From assembly GCF_004378355.1 (NCBI RefSeq), contig NZ_SNUB01000010.1, forward strand, positions 1 through 64,000: a DNA stretch of 64,000 bases. The letters are read 5' to 3'. This document shows, piece after piece, positions 34,189 to 43,610 of this stretch. Each line of letters begins with the position of its first letter. Position 1 is the first letter of the stretch. The notes under the pieces are model-generated. The model ran no database searches. It was not told the DNA's origin and was given only the letters and a program-made list of their open reading frames with translations. A program made the position numbers and the translations under genes. This DNA is from Psychromonas algicola. Its GTDB lineage: Bacteria > Pseudomonadota > Gammaproteobacteria > Enterobacterales > Psychromonadaceae.

Positions 34189-36903
34189 CTATTCTTTGTA
34201 TTGACTATGTGATGTTTTGATTTTGTAGAATGTAGCTTGTACATAATCTTCAGGGTCACCAGAGTTATTCTGATTGTATACACCTGCTTTAAAGTACATG
34301 TAACGACCTTCACCAGCGTCATAACCACTTTCACTCATATCTACAACTTGTACAGAATCAGGTTTGCCTTCACGCATTAACGTTACTGTCATAGTGTTAC
34401 CCACTACTTCAATACGGTAACTAAAGACTTCACCTAAAGCGATACCATCATCAGTTTGACCTGAGAAACCACCCGCTAATTCATACCAAATATCAGTACC
34501 TTTAGCGCTGTTTTCATGTGCAAAGTAAACAGTACCTGTGTCGCGGTTTGGTAGCTTGCGGTAGTACAAACGAATCGGTTCATCATTTTTGTCATGTATT
34601 TGACCAATAATGAAACGACCTACTTGGTTAGCTTCACCAGTAGTTGTTGTGTGGTCAATTTTAAGTGTTGCTTCTAACACACCATCAATTGCACCTGCTG
34701 CTTTTTGATCTTCAATTGGAGCAGAGCTAAATACCCAGTTGTTTTTAGTCACACCTTGAAGTGGGATTGATTGATCACCACGACGAAGCATTTCACGTAA
34801 CTCAGTACGAACGTACTTAGTATTTTTAGACGTACGAACACCTTTGATGAAAGACTTAAACGTTAGGCCGCCATCTTTAGCAGTAAAGAAATGCTCAGGA
34901 TGCTCATAACCTTGTGCTAAGAACCACTCATCAACATTATCAGGTTTGCCATCAGCATCATGATCAAATGGTTGTGATAAGTACCAAGTTGTTAAATCAA
35001 AGTTTTCAGATGGTTTGTTACCTGGTAATGGTTTAGCAGGGATAGTAGGCGATTTTAATGGAACATCCCACCAAACTGCTTTACTACAATCAGATACAGC
35101 AGAGTCACATTTCAATGGAACACGCGTACCAAAATCACCAAGGCGAGCCGTATGTTTTAGGCTGATCTTAGAGAAAGTAGCATCAAATGCACCACCAGAT
35201 TTTGTGTAAACTTGTGGGTATAAACCCGCTTTGAAGTAGAATGTTTCTTTCTTCCAAGCATTATCAAGTTCTTTACCGAAGTAAAGCTTCTTCTTAACGC
35301 CACCTGCCGCAAGTTCAATACCATCATCAGTCATTTTAATGATGTAAGTCCAAGGTTTGCTAGGATCTGCAATTTTACCCAGTTTTACTGAGAAAGAACT
35401 TTTAGTCACTGTTTTGTTTAAAATGACACGAATTGGTTTATTAACACCTTCCCACAATAATTTCACTGTTGCAGCATTAACATCGTGTGCATGAATCTGA
35501 CCTAAAACAACTTTAGGATCTGTTGGTGATACACCATCTTTTTTCAATGGTGCAGCAGGGAATTCATTTAACGTTAACGTAGAAGCTAAAGTATGAGTAC
35601 CGCCGTAAGACCAGTTTGCTAAAGATGTTTCATCACAAGGCTTCCAACCATTTGCTAATTCACGTAATTCACTACGAATGTAGCTAGTGTTTGGCGTTGT
35701 TGGACCACCAACTAGAGGAGTACGGAAATGCCAGCCTTTTTTATCAGCAAAGAAGTAAGGATTTTTAGTTTTCTCATCAAGAGACGAACCGTCAACACTA
35801 CATTTTGCAGGCATGATTTCAGCAGCAGTTGTTAATTCAGAACCAACAGGTGCTTTACCGTAAAAGCTTTGGTTAGTCACAGGAATAGTTAATTTCCAGT
35901 CACTCAATTTAGACGCAGGACCGTCATTTTTTTCCATTTTCGCTTTAACAGCTTCTGCTTTTACAATCGCAATTCTTTCAGGAGTGTAAATTTCTTCAAT
36001 TGGACAGCTATTAACCGCACAATTTAAAGCTGCAAGTTCAGTCACACTGTTCCATGCGCTTGAAGTATTACCATGACCTAAATATTTAACATATTGTGCT
36101 TTAACAGCAGGGAATTTGAAAAGCTCATGCGTTAGTACCGCACCAGAACTTGTTTGATTCGTAATCACTTTAGTCCAATTTTGGCCATCAGTACTCACTT
36201 CAATATCGAAGATACTGCCACGTGCGTTACCCTTATGGAAAGCGGCACGCACTGCATCAAATTCAGCTACTTTACCGTAATCTAATACAGCCCATGAACC
36301 ATCGCCACTTGCAGACCAACGGCTTTTAAGATCGCCATCAATTAGACGGTCGGGACCATTACCATCGTGCTCACTAGATGTGATAGCGACTGGCACTAAT
36401 GGTTTTTGGATTTTAGAGCAGGCATCAACATTACAGTTAATACCTATAAATTCAGTGACACTCGTCCATGCATTAGAAGTATTACCATGGCCGACATATT
36501 TAATGTATTGTGCAGTGATTTCTTGAGGGAAGTCAAAACGTTCAAGTTCAATTGATTGACCGCTACTTTTCATATCGCTAAGGACTTTAGTCCAAGTTTG
36601 TCCATCTTCACTGACTTCGATATCGAATTTAGTTGAGCGAGCATCACCCTTATGGAAAGCAATTTTTACAGCATCAAATTTAACTTTTTGACCATAATCA
36701 AATGTAGCCCAAGCACCATCGCCACTTGCAGACCAGCGAGTTTTTAGATCGCCATCTAACGTACGCTCTGGACCATTACCATCATCAGAGCTAGCAACAA
36801 CAGAAACAGGTAAAGGCGTTGGGCCACTACTTACTCCTGCACAGCCAGCTAACGCAAGTGCGATAGATGAACTTAAAAATAAACCTAATTTTCCATGTTT
36901 CAT
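34189..36903 (-). CDS. Lipoprotein alginate lyase with two CBM32-like and two PL7 domains
   Basis: 904 residues. Signal peptide ends in the lipobox L-A-L-A-G-C (Cys 21), so it is surface or periplasm anchored. Two F5/8-type (CBM32-like) carbohydrate modules follow (about 30-160 and 163-300), each with D-G-D-L-K-(T/S)-R-W-S-A-S-G-D-G. Then come two PL7 alginate lyase domains. The first (about 325-600) has Y-I-R-S-E-L-R-E-L, G-Q-I-H-A-H-D and F-Y-F-K-A-G-L-Y-P-Q. The second (about 630-900) has Y-V-R-T-E-L-R-E-M, G-Q-I-H-D and Y-F-K-A-G-V-Y-N-Q. These are the R-(S/T)-E-L-R, Q-I-H and YFKAG(V/L)YNQ motifs of PL7 active sites, so both domains look catalytic. Substrate is alginate from brown algae. 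No other alginate gene lies in the window. Confidence 0.88.
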   Translation of the reverse strand: MKHGKLGLFLSSSIALALAGCAGVSSGPTPLPVSVVASSDDGNGPERTLDGDLKTRWSASGDGAWATFDYGQKVKFDAVKIAFHKGDARSTKFDIEVSEDGQTWTKVLSDMKSSGQSIELERFDFPQEITAQYIKYVGHGNTSNAWTSVTEFIGINCNVDACSKIQKPLVPVAITSSEHDGNGPDRLIDGDLKSRWSASGDGSWAVLDYGKVAEFDAVRAAFHKGNARGSIFDIEVSTDGQNWTKVITNQTSSGAVLTHELFKFPAVKAQYVKYLGHGNTSSAWNSVTELAALNCAVNSCPIEEIYTPERIAIVKAEAVKAKMEKNDGPASKLSDWKLTIPVTNQSFYGKAPVGSELTTAAEIMPAKCSVDGSSLDEKTKNPYFFADKKGWHFRTPLVGGPTTPNTSYIRSELRELANGWKPCDETSLANWSYGGTHTLASTLTLNEFPAAPLKKDGVSPTDPKVVLGQIHAHDVNAATVKLLWEGVNKPIRVILNKTVTKSSFSVKLGKIADPSKPWTYIIKMTDDGIELAAGGVKKKLYFGKELDNAWKKETFYFKAGLYPQVYTKSGGAFDATFSKISLKHTARLGDFGTRVPLKCDSAVSDCSKAVWWDVPLKSPTIPAKPLPGNKPSENFDLTTWYLSQPFDHDADGKPDNVDEWFLAQGYEHPEHFFTAKDGGLTFKSFIKGVRTSKNTKYVRTELREMLRRGDQSIPLQGVTKNNWVFSSAPIEDQKAAGAIDGVLEATLKIDHTTTTGEANQVGRFIIGQIHDKNDEPIRLYYRKLPNRDTGTVYFAHENSAKGTDIWYELAGGFSGQTDDGIALGEVFSYRIEVVGNTMTVTLMREGKPDSVQVVDMSESGYDAGEGRYMYFKAGVYNQNNSGDPEDYVQATFYKIKTSHSQYKE

Positions 36904-37268
36904 TAGAATCCCTATTTGTTTAGTTTATTGATTTATAACGTGGATCAAAGAAAGATAGTCAACCCCAACATAAAGCCTTGTTCATATTGATATTGATATC
37001 GATAAATCACAGCTATTAAATCTAGGTGGTGATTATCCTTAATCCTCACACCGTTAGATTACATTAATTATGTACGACAAATAACATTGATTATTAGGAA
37101 GTCTTAACTAGATCTCAATTTAGCGATCTAATTTAAGAATAAGTTTGAAGTCATGGGGGATTAATTAGCCAGAATGTTTAAATAATAAACATTCTGGCTA
37201 AGGTTAACATTCAAAAATCATTTGAGCCCTTTATTCTCGGGCATCAGAGAAACATCAAAAAAAGACTT
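36904..37268. other. Intergenic of 365 bases with a perfect 15-bp hairpin
   Basis: tagccagaatgttta (37166-37180) pairs perfectly with 37186-37200 around aataa; it lies 70 bases after the TetR stop and may terminate the export operon, though no T-run follows. The region 36904-37000 should carry the lyase promoter, and includes overlapping tgatat/atatcga inverted elements near 36985-37005, possibly an operator. Confidence 0.45.
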
Positions 37269-37901
37269 TTAGTCTAAAGCTTCAATACTAGAAACTAAAA
37301 TATTTAACTGTTCGTCACCTAAATCTGTTGTATAAGGTCTAATAACAGCAACCATTTGTAATACACCTTGGTACACAATTTTTTCGGTTACAGCTGAGTT
37401 TAATGACATAGATAACTGATAACTCAACCAACTAAACATGATCAATTGTAATGTGCTGACTAACGGCTCTATTTCTTGTTGTTCAATATCAAGGATATTA
37501 AGCTCAATGAAGGTATTAAATATACGATGAAGATTTACTTTAGACTTTTGTTGTAAATTAAGATAATTCTCATGTAGTTTTTGATCTTGCTGTAATATCT
37601 GAGGTAAGTTTGCATAGAAAAAACGATACTTCCACATCAGGGTAAAAACATTATCTAAATAACGTTTCAATTGCACTAATATATCTTCTTGCAAATCAAC
37701 TGGCGCAAAACTATCAATTAGCTCGACAGAATAAGTTTCAAATATCTCACCAATAATTTCTTGTTTGTTTTTAAAATGATAATAAAGATTACCGGGGCTA
37801 ATGCCTAACTCAGCAGCAATATGATTAGTGGTTATGTTTCTTTCACCCTTTTGGTTAAAAAGAAGCAATGCTGTTGATGCAATTTTATCTCGGGTTTTCA
37901 T
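37269..37901 (-). CDS. TetR family transcriptional regulator
   Basis: 210 residues with an N-terminal HTH: T-A-L-L-L-F-N-Q-K-G-E-R-N-I-T-T-N-H-I-A-A and G-I-S-P-G-N-L-Y-Y-H-F-K-N-K, the standard TetR signature. The rest is all-helical. It is the last gene of the TolC-HlyD-permease-permease operon, 14 bases after the second permease, and so probably regulates that operon. Confidence 0.88.
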   Translation of the reverse strand: MKTRDKIASTALLLFNQKGERNITTNHIAAELGISPGNLYYHFKNKQEIIGEIFETYSVELIDSFAPVDLQEDILVQLKRYLDNVFTLMWKYRFFYANLPQILQQDQKLHENYLNLQQKSKVNLHRIFNTFIELNILDIEQQEIEPLVSTLQLIMFSWLSYQLSMSLNSAVTEKIVYQGVLQMVAVIRPYTTDLGDEQLNILVSSIEALD

Positions 37902-37915
37902 TTTACTTTCCTCTT

Positions 37916-39058
37916 CTAAGAAGCGCGAACTCTACCTTGAACATGAGAATAAGTAAAATATGCAACAGCGCCCCACCCTAAACTTTGTAACCAAAGTAAT
38001 TTAGACTGTTGCATGACTTGCGATAAAGAAGCCCCCATTTGATTGACACTCAAAAAAGCTTGCATCGCTGGCGTACTAGGAAATAAGTTGCTTAACCAGA
38101 TAATAGGCTGCGGGATACTTTGCAGCGGCCATATAAATCCAGCACTAAAAATAAGTGGCATCGAACTAATTAACACCACTAAAGTCACTAATTCACGTCT
38201 GGGTAATACAGCGCCTAAAACAATACCAATGAAACAACTCGTTAATAAAAAAGGGAATAATAAAAATAGCAAGTCAAAGGAAGAGGCAAGTAAATTAATT
38301 CCATAAAAATCAAAACTAAAACCAAAATAATAAAGCGCAAGCAGGTAATAAATGCTAACAAAAATAAAACAACGGACACTTAACAATTTAAACGTTGACG
38401 TCTGACTCCAATAACCTGAACTAGATTTCTCAGTTCCACCTAATAAACCAATGCCCATCACTAACGTTTGTTGCAGTATCAACACAAATACTGCTGGAAC
38501 CACATAATTAATATATCCATTGGTCGGATTAAAAGTAGGTTTCATATTAATACTAGTTTGTACAAACTGTGTTTGAGCTAATGCCAACGCTTCCCCTTCA
38601 ATCACAAGTTGAGACACTTTTACTTTAGCGGCCACCGTTCCTCCTACACTGGCTAATCCTTTAACAATAGTGCCGTAAACCAAAAAATAAGAAGCATCAC
38701 CAGCGTAAGATAATGTCGGGCTTTTTCCCAACAATAAATCTCGGTAAAAATCATTTGGTATCACTAATATCCCACTTGCATTGCCCTGCATGACTTCTTG
38801 CTTTGCGGATTCAATAGAATGGGTGCGGCTAACTACATTAATTTCAGGTGTCGCATCTGCCATCCGCTCAAGTTGATAACTCAATAGACTATTATCTAAA
38901 TTTACAACAGTCACTTTTTGCTCTCTTGGCGTTTGTGTAGCATAAGGTAAAGGATACAAAAAAGAATAAAACACAACGCCACCAAACACAGTCAATATAA
39001 TCGCAGAATTACTGAATATTGCTTTAAGCTCTAGTTTAAATAAATTAAAGAGATTCAT
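37916..39058 (-). CDS. ABC-2 type permease, second subunit
   Basis: 380 residues: one N-terminal helix, a large extracytoplasmic domain (about 45-190, with V-T-V-V-N-L-D-N-S-L-L-S-Y-Q-L), then five helices in the second half. This is the YhhJ/YbhR-like ABC2_membrane_3 layout. It overlaps the start of its partner permease gene end by 14 bases and probably forms a heterodimer with it. The operon lacks an ATPase gene. Confidence 0.85.
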   Translation of the reverse strand: MNLFNLFKLELKAIFSNSAIILTVFGGVVFYSFLYPLPYATQTPREQKVTVVNLDNSLLSYQLERMADATPEINVVSRTHSIESAKQEVMQGNASGILVIPNDFYRDLLLGKSPTLSYAGDASYFLVYGTIVKGLASVGGTVAAKVKVSQLVIEGEALALAQTQFVQTSINMKPTFNPTNGYINYVVPAVFVLILQQTLVMGIGLLGGTEKSSSGYWSQTSTFKLLSVRCFIFVSIYYLLALYYFGFSFDFYGINLLASSFDLLFLLFPFLLTSCFIGIVLGAVLPRRELVTLVVLISSMPLIFSAGFIWPLQSIPQPIIWLSNLFPSTPAMQAFLSVNQMGASLSQVMQQSKLLWLQSLGWGAVAYFTYSHVQGRVRAS

Positions 39059-40214
39059 TATCTGTACCTAATTCTGGTTGTAATTGACGACGATGCTTTT
39101 TAATTAATAATAAAATTAAGCCTAGTGGCAACCCATACCACAACATGGTTGGCATAAATGAAGCAATAGTTTGCCAAGCACTTAATCCATAACTGACTTG
39201 ATCTATTTGTGCTTCAATGTAATGGCTAATAGGTAATAAACTACGCCATACTTGTGCCGCAGTCCCCATGTCAGATGTTGGAAATGTAACTCCCATAAAC
39301 GCAAAACTTGGAGCCGTAAAAGCCCCCGCTAAACTCATTGAACGAGCCGCATCTAAGGTTAAAAAATAAAAGAAACAGCCCATGATCACACAAGCGATGA
39401 TAGTCACAAGCTGAATAAATAATAAGATTAAAAAATTGCCATTCATTGGCCACTGCAGCACCACATAAAAGCAATATAGAAAGGCCCCCCCTTGAGCAAT
39501 AAAAAATGGTATATAGAAAGCAATGATTTTCACTAACTTCGCTAAAGGTTGCTTTAAAAGTAAAGAATGAGCGCCATAAAGTCGATGATTAGCCGCTAAA
39601 AGTAAAACACAAGAAACCACAATGGAAATTTGCCAAAGCGCAGGCACAATGGCAGACACAAGGAACTGACTGTAATCACTGTTTTTATTAAACAAAGGCG
39701 TAATTTGGCTTTGGATAGTAACCGATTTAGAGACAGCACTTTTTAACGTAGCATTGCCTTTTGTGAGTTGTTTAATGGCGCTTACTTGTACATTAAAAGT
39801 GCCAGCAGCTTGCAAAATCGCGCTATTAATCACCTTACCGACTAGAATAAACTGACTATTATAAAAAACGCTAACTTGTGGTGGAGTATTAAGATAAATA
39901 TCACGATCAAAATGCTTTGGAATAATAACGTAAGCGTATATTTCATTGCCAACCAATGCATTTTTTGCTGACAAAACATCTCCGTAAGCATGGGTAACTT
40001 GTAACGCCGAAGTCGCATCAATATTATTAATTAACTTTCTTGATAAACTACTGTGCTGAAAATCAACCACAGCAATCGGTAAATCTCTGGCAATGCCCTG
40101 AGAAAAGATCCACCAAATAGACAACGCTAACACAATGGGCAGCCAAGTCAGACTCGACAATAACCACTTATCTTGACGTAATATTTTCCATTGAGAAACC
40201 ATCGTTTTATTCAT
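39045..40214 (-). CDS. ABC-2 type permease, first subunit
   Basis: 389 residues with the same layout as its neighbour: N-terminal helix, extracytoplasmic domain (I-A-V-V-D-F-Q-H-S-S-L-S-R-K-L near residue 45), and five C-terminal helices, ending in a basic cytoplasmic tail. It belongs to the ABC2_membrane_3 group used in YbhFSR-like exporters. The ATG starts 3 bases after the HlyD stop. It overlaps the next permease by 14 bases. Confidence 0.85.
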   Translation of the reverse strand: MNKTMVSQWKILRQDKWLLSSLTWLPIVLALSIWWIFSQGIARDLPIAVVDFQHSSLSRKLINNIDATSALQVTHAYGDVLSAKNALVGNEIYAYVIIPKHFDRDIYLNTPPQVSVFYNSQFILVGKVINSAILQAAGTFNVQVSAIKQLTKGNATLKSAVSKSVTIQSQITPLFNKNSDYSQFLVSAIVPALWQISIVVSCVLLLAANHRLYGAHSLLLKQPLAKLVKIIAFYIPFFIAQGGAFLYCFYVVLQWPMNGNFLILLFIQLVTIIACVIMGCFFYFLTLDAARSMSLAGAFTAPSFAFMGVTFPTSDMGTAAQVWRSLLPISHYIEAQIDQVSYGLSAWQTIASFMPTMLWYGLPLGLILLLIKKHRRQLQPELGTDNESL

Positions 40215-40217
40215 GCG

Positions 40218-41192
40218 CTACAACTCAACAGTGACACTCATACCAACACGAAATTCACTAGTAGAATTAACAGGTCTCGCTTCTACTTCAAAAGTTCTTA
40301 AATCAAAGCCCTGTGAAGCATCCGTGGTTCGCCACGTTGCAAAATCTCCCATCACGGCAACATGGGTCACTTCAAACTCAATACTTTTGTTAAGAGCAGG
40401 CAGGTAAGCTTTAAAGTGTCGTCCTTTGTTAAATTGACTTAATAAATCCTCTCGAACATTAAATACAGCCCACACATCTTGCATATCAACCACAGTGACC
40501 ACAGGGAAGCCTTGTGGTGCTAGTTCTCCACTATTTAATAATACCTGTGACACTTCACCATTAAACCAGCTTGTTATTTTTGTATCCTGCGCATAGGCTC
40601 TAACTTCCGCAACAGCGCCTTCAGCCATTTTAACTTTTTCAGCAGCTGCTATCTTTGTTTCACTACGAGCCCCTTCTTCAGCCATTTTGTACATTTGCAG
40701 TGCCGCACTTTCAGTATATTTAGAGGCTTCCCATTGGGTTAATGCTTCATCTCGTTTTTGTTCCGCAACCACACCATCTTTATAAAGGCTTTCTACTCGC
40801 TGGAATGTTTTCTCCATTAATTCTGTAGCCGCTTGTGCTTTTTTCCATTGATCTCTCGCGGCATTAATTTCTTGTACACGCGTACCAGACTGACTTTGAA
40901 GCGCCATCGCACTCGCTGCATCTTTATTAGCAATCGCCTGCTCAAGTTTTGCTTCAATTTCAGGGCTAAGAATAGTGAAAATAGGGTCTCCTTTTTTAAT
41001 AAGATCTCCTTTTTTCACCAACACTTGGTCGATACGTCCTGCAATCTTTGAAGATATGGTGTATTGCTGTGCTTCTATTTGTCCTTGCAAGCGAACTGGT
41101 TGCGGTAAGTAAGCAAGGTAAAAGCGATAGCCAATAAAACTAACGATAACGAGTACAATCAAAGAAATTAAAAACGGTTTAACAGACTTCAT
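40218..41192 (-). CDS. HlyD/EmrA-type periplasmic adaptor
   Basis: Start ATG at 41190-41192 has AAGGA upstream (aaggaacccaatatg). One N-terminal helix (about 5-22) anchors a periplasmic protein of 324 residues: biotinyl-lipoyl-like half-motif S-S-K-I-A-G-R-I-D-Q-V-L-V-K-K-G-D, a long helical hairpin (about 75-205) and a beta-barrel part (L-A-P-Q-G-F-P-V-V-T-V-V-D). Such adaptors join an inner-membrane transporter with TolC. It follows the TolC-like gene by 24 bases. Confidence 0.88.
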   Translation of the reverse strand: MKSVKPFLISLIVLVIVSFIGYRFYLAYLPQPVRLQGQIEAQQYTISSKIAGRIDQVLVKKGDLIKKGDPIFTILSPEIEAKLEQAIANKDAASAMALQSQSGTRVQEINAARDQWKKAQAATELMEKTFQRVESLYKDGVVAEQKRDEALTQWEASKYTESAALQMYKMAEEGARSETKIAAAEKVKMAEGAVAEVRAYAQDTKITSWFNGEVSQVLLNSGELAPQGFPVVTVVDMQDVWAVFNVREDLLSQFNKGRHFKAYLPALNKSIEFEVTHVAVMGDFATWRTTDASQGFDLRTFEVEARPVNSTSEFRVGMSVTVEL

Positions 41193-41216
41193 ATTGGGTT
41201 CCTTGTGCTTCAAGCA

Positions 41217-42581
41217 TTAAATAGCAGTTGTTTCATACTGGTTAAAAGTCGACATCTGACTACTTAATGAGAGTAATTTATTTAATGCAATCACATAATT
41301 AAATTTAGCTACTTGTTGTTGGATCTTAATATTAGCCAGAAACATTTCAGCATCCACCACATCAACTGAAGTTGAAAGCCCTTGATTAAATGCTTTTGCA
41401 CGTAGCTTTAAATTTTCATCAGCAAGCGCCAAACTTGCCTCTAAACCTTGGGCTTCTTCAATAGCTTGCTGTGCTTCAAAATACGTTTTTTTAACCAATA
41501 CCGTTAAATCTTGAATCGCTTGCTGATATAAATAGCGGACTTGAAGTACAGAACTTTGCGCTGCTTGCACTTTTTCTGAACGGCCACTGTTATCAAATAA
41601 TGCGATACTCACACCAACACCAACAAACCAATCAGGAGTAATTTCACTGGTTAAGGTGTCGTCTTCATAGAGCGTATAATTACCATATAAAAAAACTTGC
41701 GGAAGATACTTGCTTTGTTCAGCTTTAATTGCGCTTTTAGCTTGATTTTGCTTTGCAGTTAATACCCCCAATCCAGGATAAGACACTAAGGTTTGCTCGG
41801 TAAAAGCAGACAAAGGAGGCAGTGAAGAGTTAATAAACAAATCACTTTCAGGGATAACTTCCACCTTTTGATTTAAAATTTCAGTTAATGCTGATCTTGC
41901 AATTTCAAGATCCATTTCTGCTTTTTTACGTTCAACAACGGCTTTAGCTAAAGAAGCATCAGCTTGTAAACGTTCAACTTTAGGGATTTGTCCTTGTTGC
42001 TCTAGCTTAACTGAAAAGTCTCTATGTTTAGTTAAACCTTGTTCAACCGCTCGGCGAGTATCAAGTACTGACTGAGCCAATACAACTGTGTAATAAAAAC
42101 GACTTAAATCTTCGTAACGAGATTGTGTTTCCATGGCTAATTTAGCATCAGCCTCTTCACTTTTTGCTGCTGCGAAATTATGTGCCGCTGTGATTTTTCC
42201 TCCAGTGTAAATCGCCCATAACGCAGTAATTGATGAGTTTAAAATATCTTTTTCAGAAACAGTTGAATTACCTATATCAAGACCAAAGCCAGATAAAGCA
42301 TCTACAGCCTCACTACCAAGTAATTGTTCACCAGAAATAGTGACATCGTCATCTAAACGAGTGTAATTTGCACCAAGCGTAACCGCTGGATAATTTAAAG
42401 ACTGAGACGCTTCTTCTAACTTCTGATAATGATCAACATTGGCACGCTGAGCAGCAATGGAATTATTTTTAGCTTTAACAATACTCCATGCTTGCTCAAA
42501 ATTAATAGGTTGAGCATAAAGAGAAAAAGTTCCCAACAATAATGGAGCCAATAACAAAGACCGATTTAATATTTTCAACAT
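41217..42581 (-). CDS. TolC family outer-membrane channel
   Basis: 454 residues. Start taken at M-L-K-I-L-N-R, giving a signal peptide that ends L-Y-A-Q-P. The protein has the duplicated TolC architecture: two long coiled-coil repeats with Y-P-A-V-T-L-G-A-N-Y in the first half and Y-L-P-Q-V-F-L-Y-G-N-Y in the second. It should form the outer-membrane exit duct for the HlyD/ABC-2 system encoded downstream. First gene of the five-gene operon. Confidence 0.88.
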   Translation of the reverse strand: MLKILNRSLLLAPLLLGTFSLYAQPINFEQAWSIVKAKNNSIAAQRANVDHYQKLEEASQSLNYPAVTLGANYTRLDDDVTISGEQLLGSEAVDALSGFGLDIGNSTVSEKDILNSSITALWAIYTGGKITAAHNFAAAKSEEADAKLAMETQSRYEDLSRFYYTVVLAQSVLDTRRAVEQGLTKHRDFSVKLEQQGQIPKVERLQADASLAKAVVERKKAEMDLEIARSALTEILNQKVEVIPESDLFINSSLPPLSAFTEQTLVSYPGLGVLTAKQNQAKSAIKAEQSKYLPQVFLYGNYTLYEDDTLTSEITPDWFVGVGVSIALFDNSGRSEKVQAAQSSVLQVRYLYQQAIQDLTVLVKKTYFEAQQAIEEAQGLEASLALADENLKLRAKAFNQGLSTSVDVVDAEMFLANIKIQQQVAKFNYVIALNKLLSLSSQMSTFNQYETTAI

Positions 42582-42784
42582 AATAAATAACCAATTCCCA
42601 CAACACAATTAGAGTTTATACTCTAAACGAAAATAGTAAAGCCTGACGCAAATCAAATAAGCAGGACTTGATGAAAATATGATGATAACAATGTGAATAG
42701 TATAGGAATAGTTTAGGAATAAAATGAATAAACATTAATGTTGAAGTAACTACGGACTAATTTATCACTTAAAAAGTGAATAAT

Positions 42785-42806
42785 GAGACTTCGGTAAAAA
42801 AGTCTC
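42785..42806 (-). terminator. Hairpin downstream of trxC
   Basis: gagactt (42785-42791) pairs with aagtctc (42800-42806). It lies 22 bases after the trxC stop. No clear T-run; weak terminator. Confidence 0.4.
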
Positions 42807-42827
42807 GTGTATCTGTTTCACTTTATT

Positions 42828-43259
42828 TTATTTCAAAAGTGCCTGTTTTAACCAAGCTTGGAATTGCGATTTTGGTAAAGCACCATTTAATGTATCCACC
42901 ATTTTACCGTTTTTAAACACCATTAAGGTTGGAATACTACGGATTTGATATTGGGCGCCGAGCTGCTGTTGCGCTTCCGTATCAATTTTTACAAAACGAG
43001 CAGAGCTTTCCTGTGCAGCAACCTCTGAAAACGTAGGTGCGAAGCTCGTACAAGGCCCACACCACGGCGCCCAAAAATCCACAACAACAGGTTTATCACC
43101 ATTTATCAACGCTTGTAAATTAGCACTAGTACCTTCAATCGGAGCACCTTCCAGCAGACTTTTTTTACATCGCCCACAAGTTGGTGCTTCAGTAATACGT
43201 TCCGTAGGTAAACGGTTCATCGATTGGCAATGTGGGCAACGAGTGGTCATGGTAGTCAT
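42828..43259 (-). CDS. trxC: Thioredoxin 2 (TrxC)
   Basis: 143 residues. The N-terminal zinc ribbon has C-P-H-C (about 8-11) and C-G-R-C (about 28-31), as in TrxC, and the thioredoxin domain has W-A-P-W-C-G-P-C-T near residue 65 and the cis-Pro I-P-T-L-M-V-F. The product is a cytosolic, oxidative-stress thioredoxin. The first ATG (43257-43259) has AAGGA 7 bases upstream. It is 100 bases downstream of the arsenic operon; thioredoxin is the reductant for thioredoxin-type arsenate reductases, so a functional link is possible. Confidence 0.93.
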   Translation of the reverse strand: MTTMTTRCPHCQSMNRLPTERITEAPTCGRCKKSLLEGAPIEGTSANLQALINGDKPVVVDFWAPWCGPCTSFAPTFSEVAAQESSARFVKIDTEAQQQLGAQYQIRSIPTLMVFKNGKMVDTLNGALPKSQFQAWLKQALLK

Positions 43260-43360
43260 AATTAATCCTTATTTTTTAAACGCTTAGTCAAATAGAGTAA
43301 ACAGTGTAACTTTAATTTTCTTTGCCTTTAGAACTTTTAGAAACTAACTATTACTTAAAA

Positions 43361-43594
43361 TTAACTTAACCACTTTTCAATATCTTGACGATTTGGAATA
43401 GATCCACTGTGAACCAGATTTTCATCAACCACTACCGCAGGTGTTCGCATAACACCATAAGACATAATCACTTCAGGATCGGTTTCTTTGCTAATATCCA
43501 CTTCAATGTTTAATGCTTTAGCAATCTCGCTAACAACTTCTGCTGTTTTTGTACATTTAGCACAACCACTACCTAACACTTTAATAATTTTCAT
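43361..43594 (-). CDS. Small thioredoxin-like redox protein (TIGR00412 type)
   Basis: 77 residues, with I-K-V-L-G-S-G-C-A-K-C-T-K-T near the N-terminus (CxxC active site, CAKC) and a cis-Pro motif R-T-P-A-V-V-V-D. This glutaredoxin-size group accompanies permeases of the DUF318 kind. It lies 16 bases after the permease gene in the arsenic operon, so it may reduce disulfides or arsenicals in connection with that permease. Confidence 0.85.
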   Translation of the reverse strand: MKIIKVLGSGCAKCTKTAEVVSEIAKALNIEVDISKETDPEVIMSYGVMRTPAVVVDENLVHSGSIPNRQDIEKWLS

Positions 43595-43610
43595 TTTAAA
43601 TTCCTTAGAG

